Below, one piece after another: positions 1 to 14,548 of a stretch of 64,000 nt of DNA. The translations under genes and the position numbers were made by a program. The DNA comes from Halisarca cf. caerulea (Eukaryota > Porifera > Demospongiae > Chondrillida > Halisarcidae). The stretch spans positions 1,388,001 through 1,452,000 of the forward strand of contig CAUJGJ010000093.1 of NCBI GenBank assembly GCA_963170055.1, written 5' to 3'. Every line of letters starts with the position of its first letter. Position 1 is the first letter of the stretch. A model generated the notes under the pieces. It saw nothing but the letters and a program-made list of their open reading frames with translations, made no database searches and was not told the origin of the DNA.

Positions 1-3000
1 AGTAACTTTCATTTAAAGCAAATTTCAGCTTAAACAACTATTCCAATGTCTCTTTAAAATGTTAACGTTGCTAAATTTAATTTTATCATAAGAATAAAAT
101 TGTCAAAGTTGCAAATATCTTAAAAACTGACTTAGTAACTTTCATTTAAAGCAAATTTCAGCTTAAACAACTATTCCAATGTCTCTTTAAAATGTTAACG
201 TTGCTAAATTTAATTTTATCATAAGAATAAAATTCCCAAAGTTGCAACTATCTTAAAAACTGACTTAGTAACTTTCATTTAAAGCAAATATCAACTTAAA
301 CAACTATTCCAATGTCTCTTTAAAATGTTAACTTTTCTAAATTTAATTTTATCATAAGAATAAAATTCCCAAAGTTGCAAATATCTTAAAAACTTACTTA
401 GTAACTTTCATTTAATGCAAATTTCAGCTTAAACAACTATTCCAATGTCTCTTTAAAAAGCTAACGTTGCTAAATTTAATTTTATCATAAGAACAAAATT
501 GTCAAAAATGCAAATATCTTAAAAACTGACTTAGTAACTTTCATTTAATTGAAATTTCAGCTTAAACAACTATTCCAATGTCTCTTTAAAATGTTAACGT
601 TGCTAAATTTAATTTTATCATAAGAATAAAATTGTCAAAGTTGCAAATATCTTAAAAACTGACTTAGTAACTTTCATTTAAAGCAAATATCAGCTTAAAC
701 AACTATTCCAATGTCTCTTTAAAATGTTAACGTTTCTAAATTTATTTTATCATAAGAATAAAATTCCCAAAGTTGAAAATATCTTAAAAACTGACTTAGT
801 AACTTTCATTTATAGCAAATATCAACTTAAACAACTATTCCAATGTCTCTTTAAAATGTTAACTTTTCTAAATTTAATTTTATCATAAGAATAAAATTCC
901 CAAAGTTGTAAATATCTTAAAAACTTACTTAGTAACTTTCATTTAATGCAAATTTCAGCTTAAACAACTATTCCAATGTCTCTTTAAAATGCTAACGTTG
1001 CTAAATTTAATTTTATCATAAGAACAAAATTGTCAAAAATGCAAATATCTTAAAAACTGACTTAGTAACTTTCATTTAATTGAAATTTCAGCTTAAACAA
1101 CTATTCCAATGTCTCTTTAAAATGCTAACGTTGCTAAATTTAATTTTATCATAAGAATAAAATTCCCAAAGTTGCAAATATCTTAAAAACTGACTTAGTA
1201 ACTTTCATTTAAAGCAAATTTCAGCTTAAACAACTATTCCAATGTCTCTTTAAAATGTTAACGTTGCTAAATTTAATTTTATCATAAGAATAAAATTGTC
1301 AAAGTTGCAAATATCTTAAAAACTGACTTAGTAACTTTCATATAAAGCCAATTTTAGCTTAAACAACTATTCCAATGTCTCTTTAAAATGTTAACGTTGC
1401 TAAATGTAATTTTATCATAAGAATAAAATTGTCAAAAATGCAAATATCTTAAAAACTGACTAAGTAACTTTCATTTAAAGCAAATTTCAGCTTAAACAAC
1501 TATTCCAATGTCTCTTTAAAAAATTAACGTTGCTAAATTAAATTTTATCATAAGAATAAAATTCCCAAAGTTGCAAATATCTTAAAAACTGACTTAGTAA
1601 CTTTCATTTAAAGGAAATTTCAGCTTAAACAACTATTCCAAAGTCTAGTTAAAATGGTAACGTTGCTAAATTTAATTTTATCATAAGAATAAAATTCCCA
1701 AAGTTGCAAATATCTTAAAAACTGACTTAGTAACTTTCATTTAAAGCAAATTTCAGCTTAAACAACTATTCCAATGTCTCTTTAAAATGTTAACGTTGCT
1801 AAATTTAATTTTATCATAAGAATAAAATTGTCAAAGTTGCAAATATCTTAAAAACTGACTTAGTAACTTTCATATAAAGCCAATTTTAGCTTAAACAACT
1901 ATTCCAATGTCTCTTTAAAATGTTAACGTTGCTAAATGTAATTTTATCATAAGAATAAAATTGTCAAAAATGCAAATATCTTAAAAACTGACTTAGTAAC
2001 TTTCATTTAAAGCAAATATCAGCTTAAACAACTATTCCAATGTCTCTTTAAAATGTTAACGTTGCTAAATTTAATTTTAATCATAAGAATAAAATTCCCA
2101 AAGTTGCAAATATCTTAAAAACTGACTTAGTAACTTTCATTTAAAGCAAATTTCAGCTTAAACAACTATTCCAATGTCTCTTTAAAATGTTAACGTTGCT
2201 AAATTTAATTTTATCATAAGAATAAAATTCCCAAAGTTGAAAATATCTTAAAAACTGACTTAGTAACTTTCATTTAAAGCAAATATCAGCTTAAACAACT
2301 ATTCCAATGTCTGTTTAAAATGTTAACGTTGCTAAATTTAATTTTATCATAAGAATAAAATTCCCAAAGTTGCAAATATCTTAAAAACTTACTTAGTAAC
2401 TTTCATTTAATGTAAATTTCAGCTTAAACAACTATTCCAATGTCTCTTTAAAATGCTAACGTTGCTAAATTTAATTTTATCATAAGAACAAAATTGTCAA
2501 AAATGCAAATATCTTAAAAACTGACTTAGTAACTTTCATTTAAGGCAAATTTCAGCTTAAACAACTATTCCAATGTCTCTTTAAAATGCTTACGTTGCTA
2601 AATTTAATTTTATCATAAGAATAAAATTCCCAAAGTTGCAAATATCTTAAAAACTGACTTAGTAACTTTCATTTAAAGCAAATTTCAGCTTAAACAATTA
2701 TTCCAATGTCTCTTTAAAATGTTAACGTTGCTAAATTTAATTTTATCATAAGAATAAAATTCCCAAAGTTGCAAATATCTTAAAAACTGACTTAGTAACT
2801 TTCATTTAAAGCAAATATCAGCTTAAACAACTATTCCAATGTCTCTTTAAAATGTTAACGTTGCTAAATTTAATTTTATCATAAGAATAAAATTCCCAAA
2901 GTTGAAAATATCTTAGAAACTGACTTAGTAACTTTCATTTAAAGGAAATATCAGCTTAAACAACTATTCCAATGTCTCTTTAAAATGTTAACGTTGCTAA

Positions 3001-6000
3001 ATTTAATTTTATCATAAGAATAAAATTCCCAAAGTTGCAAATATCTTAAAAACTGACTTAGTAACTTTCATTTAAAGGAAATTTCAGCTTAAACAACTAT
3101 TCCAAAGTCTAGTTAAAATGGTAACGTTGCTAAATTTAATTTTATCATAAGAATAAAATTCCCAAAGTTGCAAATATCTTAAAAACTGACTTAGTAACTT
3201 TCATTTAAAGCAAATTTCAGCTTAAACAATTATTCCAATGTCTCTTTAAAATGTTAACGTTGCTAAATTTAATTTTATCATAAGAATAAAATTGTCAAAG
3301 TTGCAAATATCTTAAAAACTGACTTAGTAACTTTCATATAAAGCCAATTTTAGCTTAAACAACTATTCCAATGTCTCTTTAAAATGTTAACGTTGCTAAA
3401 TGTAATTTTATCATAAGAATAAAATTGTCAAAAATGCAAATATCTTAAAAACTGACTTAGTAACTTTCATTTAAAGCAAATATCAGCTTAAACAACTATT
3501 CCAATGTCTCTTTAAAATGTTAACGTTGCTAAATTTAATTTTAATCATAAGAATAAAATTCCCAAAGTTGCAAATATCTTAAAAACTGACTTAGTAACTT
3601 TCATTTAAAGCAAATTTCAGCTTAAACAACTATTCCAATGTCTCTTTAAAATGTTAACGTTGCTAAATTTAATTTTATCATAAGAATAAAATTCCCAAAG
3701 TTGAAAATATCTTAAAAACTGACTTAGTAACTTTCATTTAAAGCAAATTTCAGCTTAAACAACTATTCCAATGTCTCTTTAAAATGTTAACGTTGCTAAA
3801 TTTAATTTTATCATAAGAATAAAATTGTCAAAGTTGCAAATATCTTAAAAACTGACTTAGTAACTTTCATATAAAGCCAATTTTAGCTTAAACAACTATT
3901 CCAATGTCTCTTTAAAATGTTAACGTTGCTAAATTTAATTTTATCATAAGAACAAAATTGTCAAAAATGCAAATATCTTAAAAACTGACTTAGTAACTTT
4001 CATTTAAGGCAAATTTCAGCTTAAACAACTATTCCAATGTCTCTTTAAAATGCTAACGTTGCTAAATTTAATTTTATCATAAGAATAAAATTCCCAAAGT
4101 TGCAAATATCTTAAAAACTGACTTAGTAACTTTCATTTAAAGCAAATTTCAGCTTAAACAATTATTCCAATGTCTCTTTAAAATGTTAACGTTGCTAAAT
4201 TTAATTTTATCATAAGAATAAAATTCCCAAAGTTGCAAATATCTTAAAAACTGACTTAGTAACTTTCATTTAAAGCAAATATCAGCTTAAACAACTATTC
4301 CAATGTCTCTTTAAAATGTTAACGTTGCTAAATTTAATTTTATCATAAGAATAAAATTCCCAAAGTTGAAAATATCTTAGAAACTGACTTAGTAACTTTC
4401 ATTTAAAGGAAATTTCAGCTTAAACAACTATTCCAAAGTCTAGTTAAAATGGTAACGTTGCTAAATTTAATTTTATCATAAGAATAAAATTCCCAAAGTT
4501 GCAAATATCTTAAAAACTGACTTAGTAACTTTCATTTAAAGCAAATTTCAGCTTAAACAACTATTCCAATGTCTCTTTAAAATGTTAACGTTGCTAAATT
4601 TAATTTTATCATAAGAACAAAATTGTCAAAGTTGCAAATATCTTAAAAACTGACTTAGTAACTTTCATTTAATGCAAATTTCAGCTTAAACAACTATTCC
4701 AATGTCTCTTTAAAATGCTAACGTTGCTAAATTTAATTTTATCATAAGAATAAAATTCCCAAAGTTGCAAATATCTTAAAAACTGACTTAGTAACTTTCA
4801 TTTAAAGCAAATATCAGCTTAAACAACTATTCCAATGTCTCTTTAAAATGTGAACGTTGCTAAATTTTATTTTATCATAAGAATAAAATTCCCAAAGTTG
4901 CAAATATCTTAAAAACTGACTTAGTAACTTTCATATAAAGCCAATTTTAGCTTAAACAACTATTCCAATGTCTCTTTAAAATGTTAACGTTGCTAAATGT
5001 AATTTTATCATAAGAATAAAATTGTCAAAAATGCAAATATCTTAAAAACTGACTTAGTAACTTTCATTTAAAGCAAATATCAGCTTAAACAACTATTCCA
5101 ATGTCTCTTTAAAATGTTAACGTTGCTAAATTTAATTTTATCATAAGAATAAAATTCCCAAAGTTGAAAATATCTTAGAAACTGACTTAGTAACTTTCAT
5201 TTAAAGGAAATTTCAGCTTAAACAACTATTCCAAAGTCTAGTTAAAATGGTAACGTTGCTAAATTTAATTTTATCATAAGAATAAAATTCCCAAAGTTGC
5301 AAATATCTTAAAAACTGACTTAGTAACTTTCATTTAAAGCAAATTTCAGCTTAAACAACTATTCCAATGTCTCTTTAAAATGTTAACGTTGCTAAATTTA
5401 ATTTTATCATAAGAACAAAATTGTCAAAGTTGCAAATATCTTAAAAACTGACTTAGTAACTTTCATTTAATGCAAATTTCAGCTTAAACAACTATTCCAA
5501 TGTCTCTTTAAAATGCTAACGTTGCTCAATTTAATTTTATCATAAGAATAAAATTCCCAAAGTTGCAAATATCTTAAAAACTGACTTAGTAACTTTCATT
5601 TAAAGCAAATTTCAGCTTAAACAACTATTCCAATGTCTCTTTAAAATGTTAACGTTGCTAAATTTAATTTTATTATAAGAATAAAATTCCCAAAGTTGAA
5701 ATTATCTTAAAAACTGACTTAGTAACTTTCATTTAAAGCAAATATCAGCTTAAACAACTATTCCAATGTCTCTTTAAAATGTGAACGTTGCTAAATTTTA
5801 TTTTATTATAAGAATAAAATTCCCAAAGTTGCAAATATCTTAAAAACTGACTTAGTAACTTTCATTTAAAGCAAATATCAGCTTAAACAACTATTCCAAT
5901 GTCTCTTTAAAATGTTAACGTTGCTAAATTTAATTTTATCATAAGAATAAAATTCCCAAAGTTGCAAATATCTTAAAAACTGACTTAGTAACTTTCATTT

Positions 6001-9000
6001 AAAGGAAATTTCAGCTTAAACAACTATTCCAAAGTCTAGTTAAAATGGTAACGTTGCTAAATTTAATTTTATCATAAGAATAAAATTCCCAAAGTTGCAA
6101 ATATCTTAAAAACTTACTTAGTAACTTTCATTTAAAGAAAATTTCAGCTTAAACAACTATTCCAATGTCTCTTTAAAATGTTAACGTTGCTAAATTTAAT
6201 TTTATCATAAGAACAAAATTGTCAAAAATGCAAATATCTTAAAAACTGACTTAGTAACTTTCATTTAATGCAAATTTCAGCTTAAACAACTATTCCAATG
6301 TCTCTTTAAAATGCTAACGTTGCTAAATTTAATTTTATCATAAGAATAAATTTCCCAAAGTTGCAAATATCTTAAAAACTGACTTAGTAACTTTCATTTA
6401 ATGCAAATTTCAGCTTAAACAACTATTCCAATGTCTCTTTAAAATGCTAACGTTGCTAAATTTAATTTTATCATAAGAACAAAATTGTCAAAAATGCAAA
6501 TATCTTAAAAACTGACTTAGTAACTTTCATTTAAGGCAAATTTCAGCTTAAACAACTATTCCAATGTCTCTTTAAAATGCTAACGTTGCTAAATTTAATT
6601 TTATCATAAGAATAAAATTCCCAAAGTTGCAAATATCTTAAAAACTGACTTAGTAACTTTCATTTAAAGCAAATTTCAGCTTAAACAACTATTCCAATGT
6701 CTCTTTAAAATGTTAACGTTGCTAAATTTAATTTTATCATAAGAATAAAATTCCCAAAGTTGCAAATATCTTAAAAACTGACTCAGTAACTTTCATTTTA
6801 AGCAAATATCAGCTTAAACAACTATTCCAATGTCTTTTTAAAATGTTAACGTTGCTAAATTTAATTTTATCATAAGAATAAAATTCCCAAAGTTGAAAAT
6901 ATCTTAGAAACTGACTTAGTATCTTTCATTTAAAGGAAATTTCAGCTTAAACAACTATTCCAAAGTCTCTTTAAAATGGTAACGTTGCTAAATTTAATTT
7001 TATCATAAGAATAAAATTCCCAAAGTTGCAAATATCTTAAAAACTGACTTAGTAACTTTCATTTAATGCAAATTTCAGCTTAAACAACTATTCCAATGTC
7101 TCTTTAAAATGTTAACGTTGCTAAATTTAATTTTATCATAAGAACAAAATTGTCCAAGTTGCAAATATCTTAAAAACTGACTTAGTAACTTTCATTTAAT
7201 GCAAATTTCAGCTTAAACAACTATTCCAATGTCTCTTTAAAATGCTAACGTTGCTCAATTTAATTTTATCATAAGAATAAAGTTCCCAAAGTTGCAAATA
7301 TCTTAAAACCTGACTTAGTAACTTTCATTTAAAGCAAATTTCAGCTTAAACAACTATTCCAATGTCTCTTTAAAATGTTAACGTTGCTAAATTTAATTTT
7401 ATCATAAGAATAAAATTGTCAAAGTTGCAAATATCTTAAAAACTGACTCAGTAACTTTCATTTAAAGCAAATATCAGCTTAAACAACTATTCCAATGTCT
7501 TTTTAAAATGTTAACGTTGCTAAATTTAATTTTATCATAAGAATAAAATTCCCAAAGTTGAAAATATCTTAGAAACTGACTTAGTAACTTTCATTTAAGG
7601 CAAATTTCAGCTTAAACAACTATTCCCTAAATTTAATTTTATCATAAGAACAAAATTGTCAAAGTTGCAAATATCTTAAAAACTGACTTAGTAACTTTCA
7701 TTTAATGCAAATTTCAGCTTAAACAACTATTCCAATGTCTCTTTAAAATGCTAACGTTGCTCAATTTAATTTTATCATAAGAATAAAGTTCCCAAAGTTG
7801 CAAATATCTTAAAAACTGACTTAGTAACTTTCATTTAAAGCAAATTTCAGCTTAAACAACTATTCCAATGTCTCTTTAAAATGTTAACGTTGCTAAATTT
7901 AATTTTATTATAAGAATAAAATTCCCAAAGTTGAAATTATCTTAAAAACTGACTTAGTATCTTTCATTTAAAGCAAATATCAGCTTAAACAACTATTCCA
8001 ATGTCTCTTTAAAATGTTAACGTTGCTAAATTTAATTTTATCATAAGAATAAAATTGTCAAAGTTGCAAATATCTTAAAAACTGACTTAGTAACTTTAAT
8101 TTAAGCAAATTTCAGCTTAAACAACTATTCCAATGTCTCTTTAAAATGCTAACGTTGCTAAATTTAATTTTATCATAAGAATAAAATTCCCAAAGTTGCA
8201 AATATCTTAAAAACTGACTTAGTAACTTTCATTTAAAGCAAATTTCAGCTTAAACAACTATTCCAATGTCTCTTTAAAATGTTAACGTTGCTAAATTTAA
8301 TTTTATCATAAGAATAAAATTCCCAAAGTTGCAAATATCTTAAAAACTGACTCAGTAACTTTCATTTTAAGCAAATATCAGCTTAAACAACTATTCCAAT
8401 GTCTTTTTAAAATGTTAACGTTGCTAAATTTAATTTTATCATAAGAATAAAATTCCCAAAGTTGAAAATATCTTAGAAACTGACTTAGTATCTTTCATTT
8501 AAAGGAAATTTCAGCTTAAACAACTATTCCAAAGTCTCTTTAAAATGGTAACGTTGCTAAATTTAATTTTATCATAAGAATAAAATTCCCAAAGTTGCAA
8601 ATATCTTAAAAACTGACTTAGTAACTTTCATTTAATGCAAATTTCAGCTTAAACAACTATTCCAATGTCTCTTTAAAATGTTAACGTTGCTAAATTTAAT
8701 TTTATCATAAGAACAAAATTGTCCAAGTTGCAAATATCTTAAAAACTGACTTAGTAACTTTCATTTAATGCAAATTTCAGCTTAAACAACTATTCCAATG
8801 TCTCTTTAAAATGCTAACGTTGCTCAATTTAATTTTATCATAAGAATAAAGTTCCCAAAGTTGCAAATATCTTAAAACCTGACTTAGTAACTTTCATTTA
8901 AAGCAAATTTCAGCTTAAACAACTATTCCAATGTCTCTTTAAAATGTTAACGTTGCTAAATTTAATTTTATCATAAGAATAAAATTGTCAAAGTTGCAAA

Positions 9001-12000
9001 TATCTTAAAAACTGACTCAGTAACTTTCATTTAAAGCAAATATCAGCTTAAACAACTATTCCAATGTCTTTTTAAAATGTTAACGTTGCTAAATTTAATT
9101 TTATCATAAGAATAAAATTCCCAAAGTTGAAAATATCTTAGAAACTGACTTAGTAACTTTCATTTAAGGCAAATTTCAGCTTAAACAACTATTCCCTAAA
9201 TTTAATTTTATCATAAGAACAAAATTGTCAAAGTTGCAAATATCTTAAAAACTGACTTAGTAACTTTCATTTAATGCAAATTTCAGCTTAAACAACTATT
9301 CCAATGTCTCTTTAAAATGCTAACGTTGCTCAATTTAATTTTATCATAAGAATAAAGTTCCCAAAGTTGCAAATATCTTAAAAACTGACTTAGTAACTTT
9401 CATTTAAAGCAAATTTCAGCTTAAACAACTATTCCAATGTCTCTTTAAAATGTTAACGTTGCTAAATTTAATTTTATTATAAGAATAAAATTCCCAAAGT
9501 TGAAATTATCTTAAAAACTGACTTAGTATCTTTCATTTAAAGCAAATATCAGCTTAAACAACTATTCCAATGTCTCTTTAAAATGTTAACGTTGCTAAAT
9601 TTAATTTTATCATAAGAATAAAATTGTCAAAGTTGCAAATATCTTAAAAACTGACTTAGTAACTTTAATTTAAGCAAATTTCAGCTTAAACAACTATTCC
9701 AATGTCTCTTTAAAATGTTAACGTTGCTAAATTTAATTTTATCATAAGAACAAAATTGTCAAAAATGCAAATATCTTAAAAACTGACTTAGTAACTTTCA
9801 TTTAATGCAAATTTCAGCTTAAACAACTATTCCAATGTCTCTTTAAAATGCTAACGTTGCTAAATTTAATTTTATCATAAGAATAAAATTCCCAAAGTTG
9901 CAAATATCTTAAAAACTGACTTAGTAACTTTCATTTAAAGCAAATTTCAGCTTAAACAACTATTCCAATGTCTCTTTAAAATGTTAACGTTGCTAAATCT
10001 AATTTTATCACAAGAATAAAATTGTCAAAGTTGAAAATATCTTAAAAACTGACTTAGTAACTTTCATTTAAAGCAAATATCAGCTTAAACAACTATTCCA
10101 ATGTCTCTTTAAAATGTTAACGTTTCTAAATTTAATTTTATCATAAGAATAAAATTGTCAAAGTTGCAAATATCTTAAAAACTGACTTAGTAACTTTCAT
10201 TTAAGGCAAATTTCAGCTTAAACAACTATTCCCTAAATTTAATTTTATCATAAGAACAAAATTGTCAAAGTTGCAAATATCTTAAAAACTGACTTAGTAA
10301 CTTTCATTTAATGCAAATTTCAGCTTAAACAACTATTCCAATGTCTCTTTAAAATGCTAACGTTGCTCAATTTAATTTTATCATAAGAATAAAGTTCCCA
10401 AAGTTGCAAATATCTTAAAAACTGACTTAGTAACTTTCATTTAAAGCAAATTTCAGCTTAAACAACTATTCCAATGTCTCTTTAAAATGTTAACGTTGCT
10501 AAATTTAATTTTATTATAAGAATAAAATTCCCAAAGTTGAAATTATCTTAAAAACTGACTTAGTATCTTTCATTTAAAGCAAATATCAGCTTAAACAACT
10601 ATTCCAATGTCTCTTTAAAATGTTAACGTTGCTAAATTTAATTTTATCATAAGAATAAAATTGTCAAAGTTGCAAATATCTTAAAAACTGACTTAGTAAC
10701 TTTAATTTAAGCAAATTTCAGCTTAAACAACTATTCCAATGTCTCTTTAAAATGTTAACGTTGCTAAATTTAATTTTATCATAAGAACAAAATTGTCAAA
10801 AATGCAAATATCTTAAAAACTGACTTAGTAACTTTCATTTAATGCAAATTTCAGCTTAAACAACTATTCCAATGTCTCTTTAAAATGCTAACGTTGCTAA
10901 ATTTAATTTTATCATAAGAATAAAATTCCCAAAGTTGCAAATATCTTAAAAACTGACTTAGTAACTTTCATTTAAAGCAAATTTCAGCTTAAACAACTAT
11001 TCCAATGTCTCTTTAAAATGTTAACGTTGCTAAATTTAATTTTATCACAAGAATAAAATTGTCAAAGTTGAAAATATCTTAAAAACTGACTTAGTAACTT
11101 TCATTTAAAGCAAATATCAGCTTAAACAACTATTCCAATGTCTCTTTAAAATGTTAACGTTTCTAAATTTAATTTTATCATAAGAATAAAATTGTCAAAG
11201 TTGCAAATATCTTAAAAACTGACTTAGTAACTTTCATTTAAAGCAAATTTCAGCTTAAACAACTATTCCAATGTCTCTTTAAAATGTTAACGTTGCTAAA
11301 TTTAATTTTATCATAAGAATAAAATTCCCAAAGTTGAAATTATCTTAAAAACTGACTTAGTATCTTTCATTTAAAGCAAATATCAGCTTAAACAACTATT
11401 CCAATGTCTCTTTAAAATGTTAACGTTGCTAAATTTAATTTTATCATAAGAATAAAATTGTCAAAGTTGCAAATATCTTAAAAACTGACTTAGTAACTTT
11501 AATTTAAGCAAATTTCAGCTTAAACAACTATTCCAATGTCTCTTTAAAATGCTAACGTTGCTAAATTTAATTTTATCATAAGAATAAAATTCCCAAAGTT
11601 GCAAATATCTTAAAAACTGACTTAGTAACTTTCATTTAAAGCAAATTTCAGCTTAAACAACTATTCCAATGTCTCTTTAAAATGTTAACGTTGCTAAATT
11701 TAATTTTATCACAAGAATAAAATTGTCAAAGTTGAAAATATCTTAAAAACTGACTTAGTAACTTTCATTTAAAGCAAATATCAGCTTAAACAACTATTCC
11801 AATGTCTCTTTAAAATGTTAACGTTTCTAAATTTAATTTTATCATAAGAATAAAATTGTCAAAGTTGCAAATATCTTAAAAACTGACTTAGTAACTTTCA
11901 TTTAAAGCAAATTTCAGCTTAAACAACTATTCCAATGTCTCTTTAAAATGTTAACGTTGCTAAATTTAATTTTATTATAAGAATAAAATTCCCAAAGTTG

Positions 12001-13307
12001 AAATTATCTTAAAAACTGACTTAGTATCTTTCATTTAAAGCAAATATCAGCTTAAACAACTATTCCAATGTCTCTTTAAAATGTTAACGTTGCTAAATTT
12101 AATTTTATCATAAGAATAAAATTGTCAAAGTTGCAAATATCTTAAAAACTGACTTAGTAACTTTAATTTAAGCAAATTTCAGCTTAAACAACTATTCCAA
12201 TGTCTCTTTAAAATGTTAACGTTGCTAAATTTAATTTTATCATAAGAACAAAATTGTCAAAGTTGCAAATATCTTAAAAACTGACTTAGTAACTTTCATT
12301 TAATGCAAATTTCAGCTTAAACAACTATTCCAATGTCTCTTTAAAATGTTAACGTTGCTAAATTTTATTTTATCATAAGAATAAAATTGTCAAAGTTGCA
12401 AATATCTTAAAAACTGACTTAGTAACTTTCATTTAAAGCAAATTTCAGCTTAAACAACTATTCCAATGTCTCTTTAAAATGTTAACGTTGCTAAATTTAA
12501 TTTTATCATAAGAATAAAATTGTCAAAGTTGCAAATATCTTAAAAACTGACTTAGTAACTTTCATTTAAAGCAAATTTCAGCTTAAACAACTATTCCAAT
12601 GTCTCTTTAAAATGCTAACGTTGCTAAATTTAATTTTATCATAAGAATAAAATTCCCAAAGTTGCAAATATCTTAAAAACTGACTTAGTAACTTTCATTT
12701 AAAGATAATTTCAGCTTAAACAACTATTCCAATGTCTCTTTAAAATGTTAACGTTGCTAAATTTAATTTTATCATAAGAATAAAATTCCCAAAGTTGAAA
12801 TTATCTTAAAAACTGACTTAGTAACTTTCATTTAAAGCAAATTTCAGCTTAAACAACTATTCCAATGTCTCTTTAAAATGTTAACGTTGCTAAATTTAAT
12901 TTTATCATAAGAATAAAATTGTCAAAGTTGCAAATATCTTAAAAACTGACTTAGTAACTTTCATTTCAAGCAAATTTCAGCTTAAACAACTATTCCAATG
13001 TCTCTTTAAAATGTTAACGTTGCTAAATTTAATTTTATCACAAGAATAAAATTCCCAAAATTGCAAATATCTTAAAAACTGACTTAGTAACTTTCATTTA
13101 AAGCAAATTTCAGCTTCAACAACTATTCCAATGTCTCTTTATAATGTTAACGTTGCTAAATTTAATTTTATCATAAGAATAAAATTGTCAAAGTTGCAAA
13201 TATCTTAAAAACTGACTTAGTAACTTTCATTTAAAGCAAATATCAGCTTAAACAACTATTCCAATGTCTCTTTATAATTCTAACGTTGCTAAATTTAATT
13301 TTATCAT
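1..13307. repeat. 133-bp AT-rich tandem satellite array
   Basis: About 100 head-to-tail copies of a monomer that begins AGTAACTTTCATTTAAAGCA; the first two starts are at 1 and 134, giving a period of 133 bp. The monomer is about 23% GC. Copies differ at a few diagnostic places: an attgtcaaag/attcccaaag switch, a 'catataaagccaattttag' variant and a 'tctagttaaaatggtaacg' variant. Three copies (near 7625, 9194 and 10230) share an internal deletion that joins 'ctattcc' to 'ctaaattt'. No sizeable open reading frame exists here. The array runs off the left edge, so its true length is unknown. A centromeric or heterochromatic role is possible but not shown by sequence. Confidence 0.98.
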
Positions 13308-14326
13308 GCTGCGTGCTGTAGGGTACCAATCAAGGAGAGAAGCTCCCTTTTTGTGCAGCGCTTGCGGTCTGTCCATTCTTGTAGGATGCTGGTTAGGCGT
13401 TCAAGCTTTTCATAAGTCAACCGTGCGGTTAGGTGGAAGGAGTCGAGCTCTATGCCCAGAAATGTAAGTACAGTGCTGGGGCCTTCTATTTTGCTAGGAG
13501 CAGTGGGCACTCTTAGGGCTTCCAGCAAGGGGGTGACTGTGGCAAGCGTTTTGGGGCGACTGCTAGGGGATTCAACAAACAAGAAGTCAGCCAGGTAGTG
13601 GATGCAGGTAGGTGCACCATTCTGGGAGAGAATCCACTGGAGGGCATCTGCCACAGCGGAGAATATCTTTGGTGCAGAGCGCAGGCCAAATGGGAGCCTG
13701 GTGTCAATGAAGAAATTGTCGTTCCACCTCATCCCCAGTAGATACCAGTCCTGCCTGTGGACTGGCACTATGCGGTAGGCTTCCTTGATGTCTATTTGGG
13801 AGAGCAAGGCTCCTCTGCCTGCTTGGAGAATGGGCTGCACTGCCGTGTCCACAGATGGATAGTTAATAGCTGCCAACTCCTGACTGATGCCATCGTTGAC
13901 ACTATTGCCCTGCGGGGAGGATAGGTCCAGAATGAGTCTCCATTTGCCTGGCTGATACCTCTTGGGGATCACCCCAAATTTGCTGACCATGAGACCTACT
14001 GGTGGGGAGCTGAGTGGGCCAATCACGCGGCCTAGAGAGCATTCTGTATCTAGGTAGCCCGACACGACATGCGGAGTGGTGTACGCTGTGGACATGTTGC
14101 GTGAGGCTGATTGGAGTGATGCTTCCGCTTTGAATCCGATCCGGAAGCCTTCTTCAAGGCCCCGGACAAGGTACTCTGCAAAATGCCGATCGGGGTGGCG
14201 CTGCAAAGCTGCTGCCCATATCGCGGGAAGTAGTGGGGATGGCTGCCAATTTGTCCTACTGGGGAGCACCAGAGGGGGCCCCCTGGATGAAGCCCAGTGT
14301 AGTGCCCATAGTTCCGCTGTGTGCAT
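13304..14326 (-). pseudogene. Truncated reverse transcriptase of a DIRS-like/LTR-like retroelement
   Basis: A 340-residue open frame with the linear order of a retroelement RT. It shows 'HPDRHFAEYLVRGL' (about residues 44-57), an early RT block 'FGVIPKRYQPGKWRLILDLS' (117-136), motif A 'SQIDIKEAYRIVPV' with Asp near 179, motif B 'LPFGLRSAPKIFSAVADAL' (211-229) and motif C near 244-247. Motif C reads YLAD, so the first catalytic Asp of the usual YxDD box is Ala. The frame stops exactly where the satellite begins, and the stop codon comes from satellite DNA, so thumb, RNase H and any recombinase are lost. The layout resembles tyrosine-recombinase (DIRS-type) retroelements of invertebrates, but LTR-type origin is not excluded because no flanking repeats or recombinase survive. 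It is a dead fragment. Confidence 0.85.
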
Positions 14327-14548
14327 ATAGATTGGGCCTGAGGAGGGGGAAGGAGGGGGGGGATATGATTTCTACTAACCACTTGGGGGGTGCCATGTAC
14401 TTAAGTCTAACCTAAGCTGGGTCATGGCTGACCATGCATGAGTCATGTTCATGTACATGTGAGGGTGGTGGTATGCCTTCTTACCACTCACTGCCTAGCT
14501 TGCTGTGGCCTATCCTTGTCCTGTTCTCTAGCGAGCCATTATAATATA

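Noticed and set aside
1..13307. Possible CRISPR array from the regular repeats
   Set aside because: Repeats are directly adjacent 133-bp monomers without unique spacers in a eukaryotic context; this is satellite DNA.
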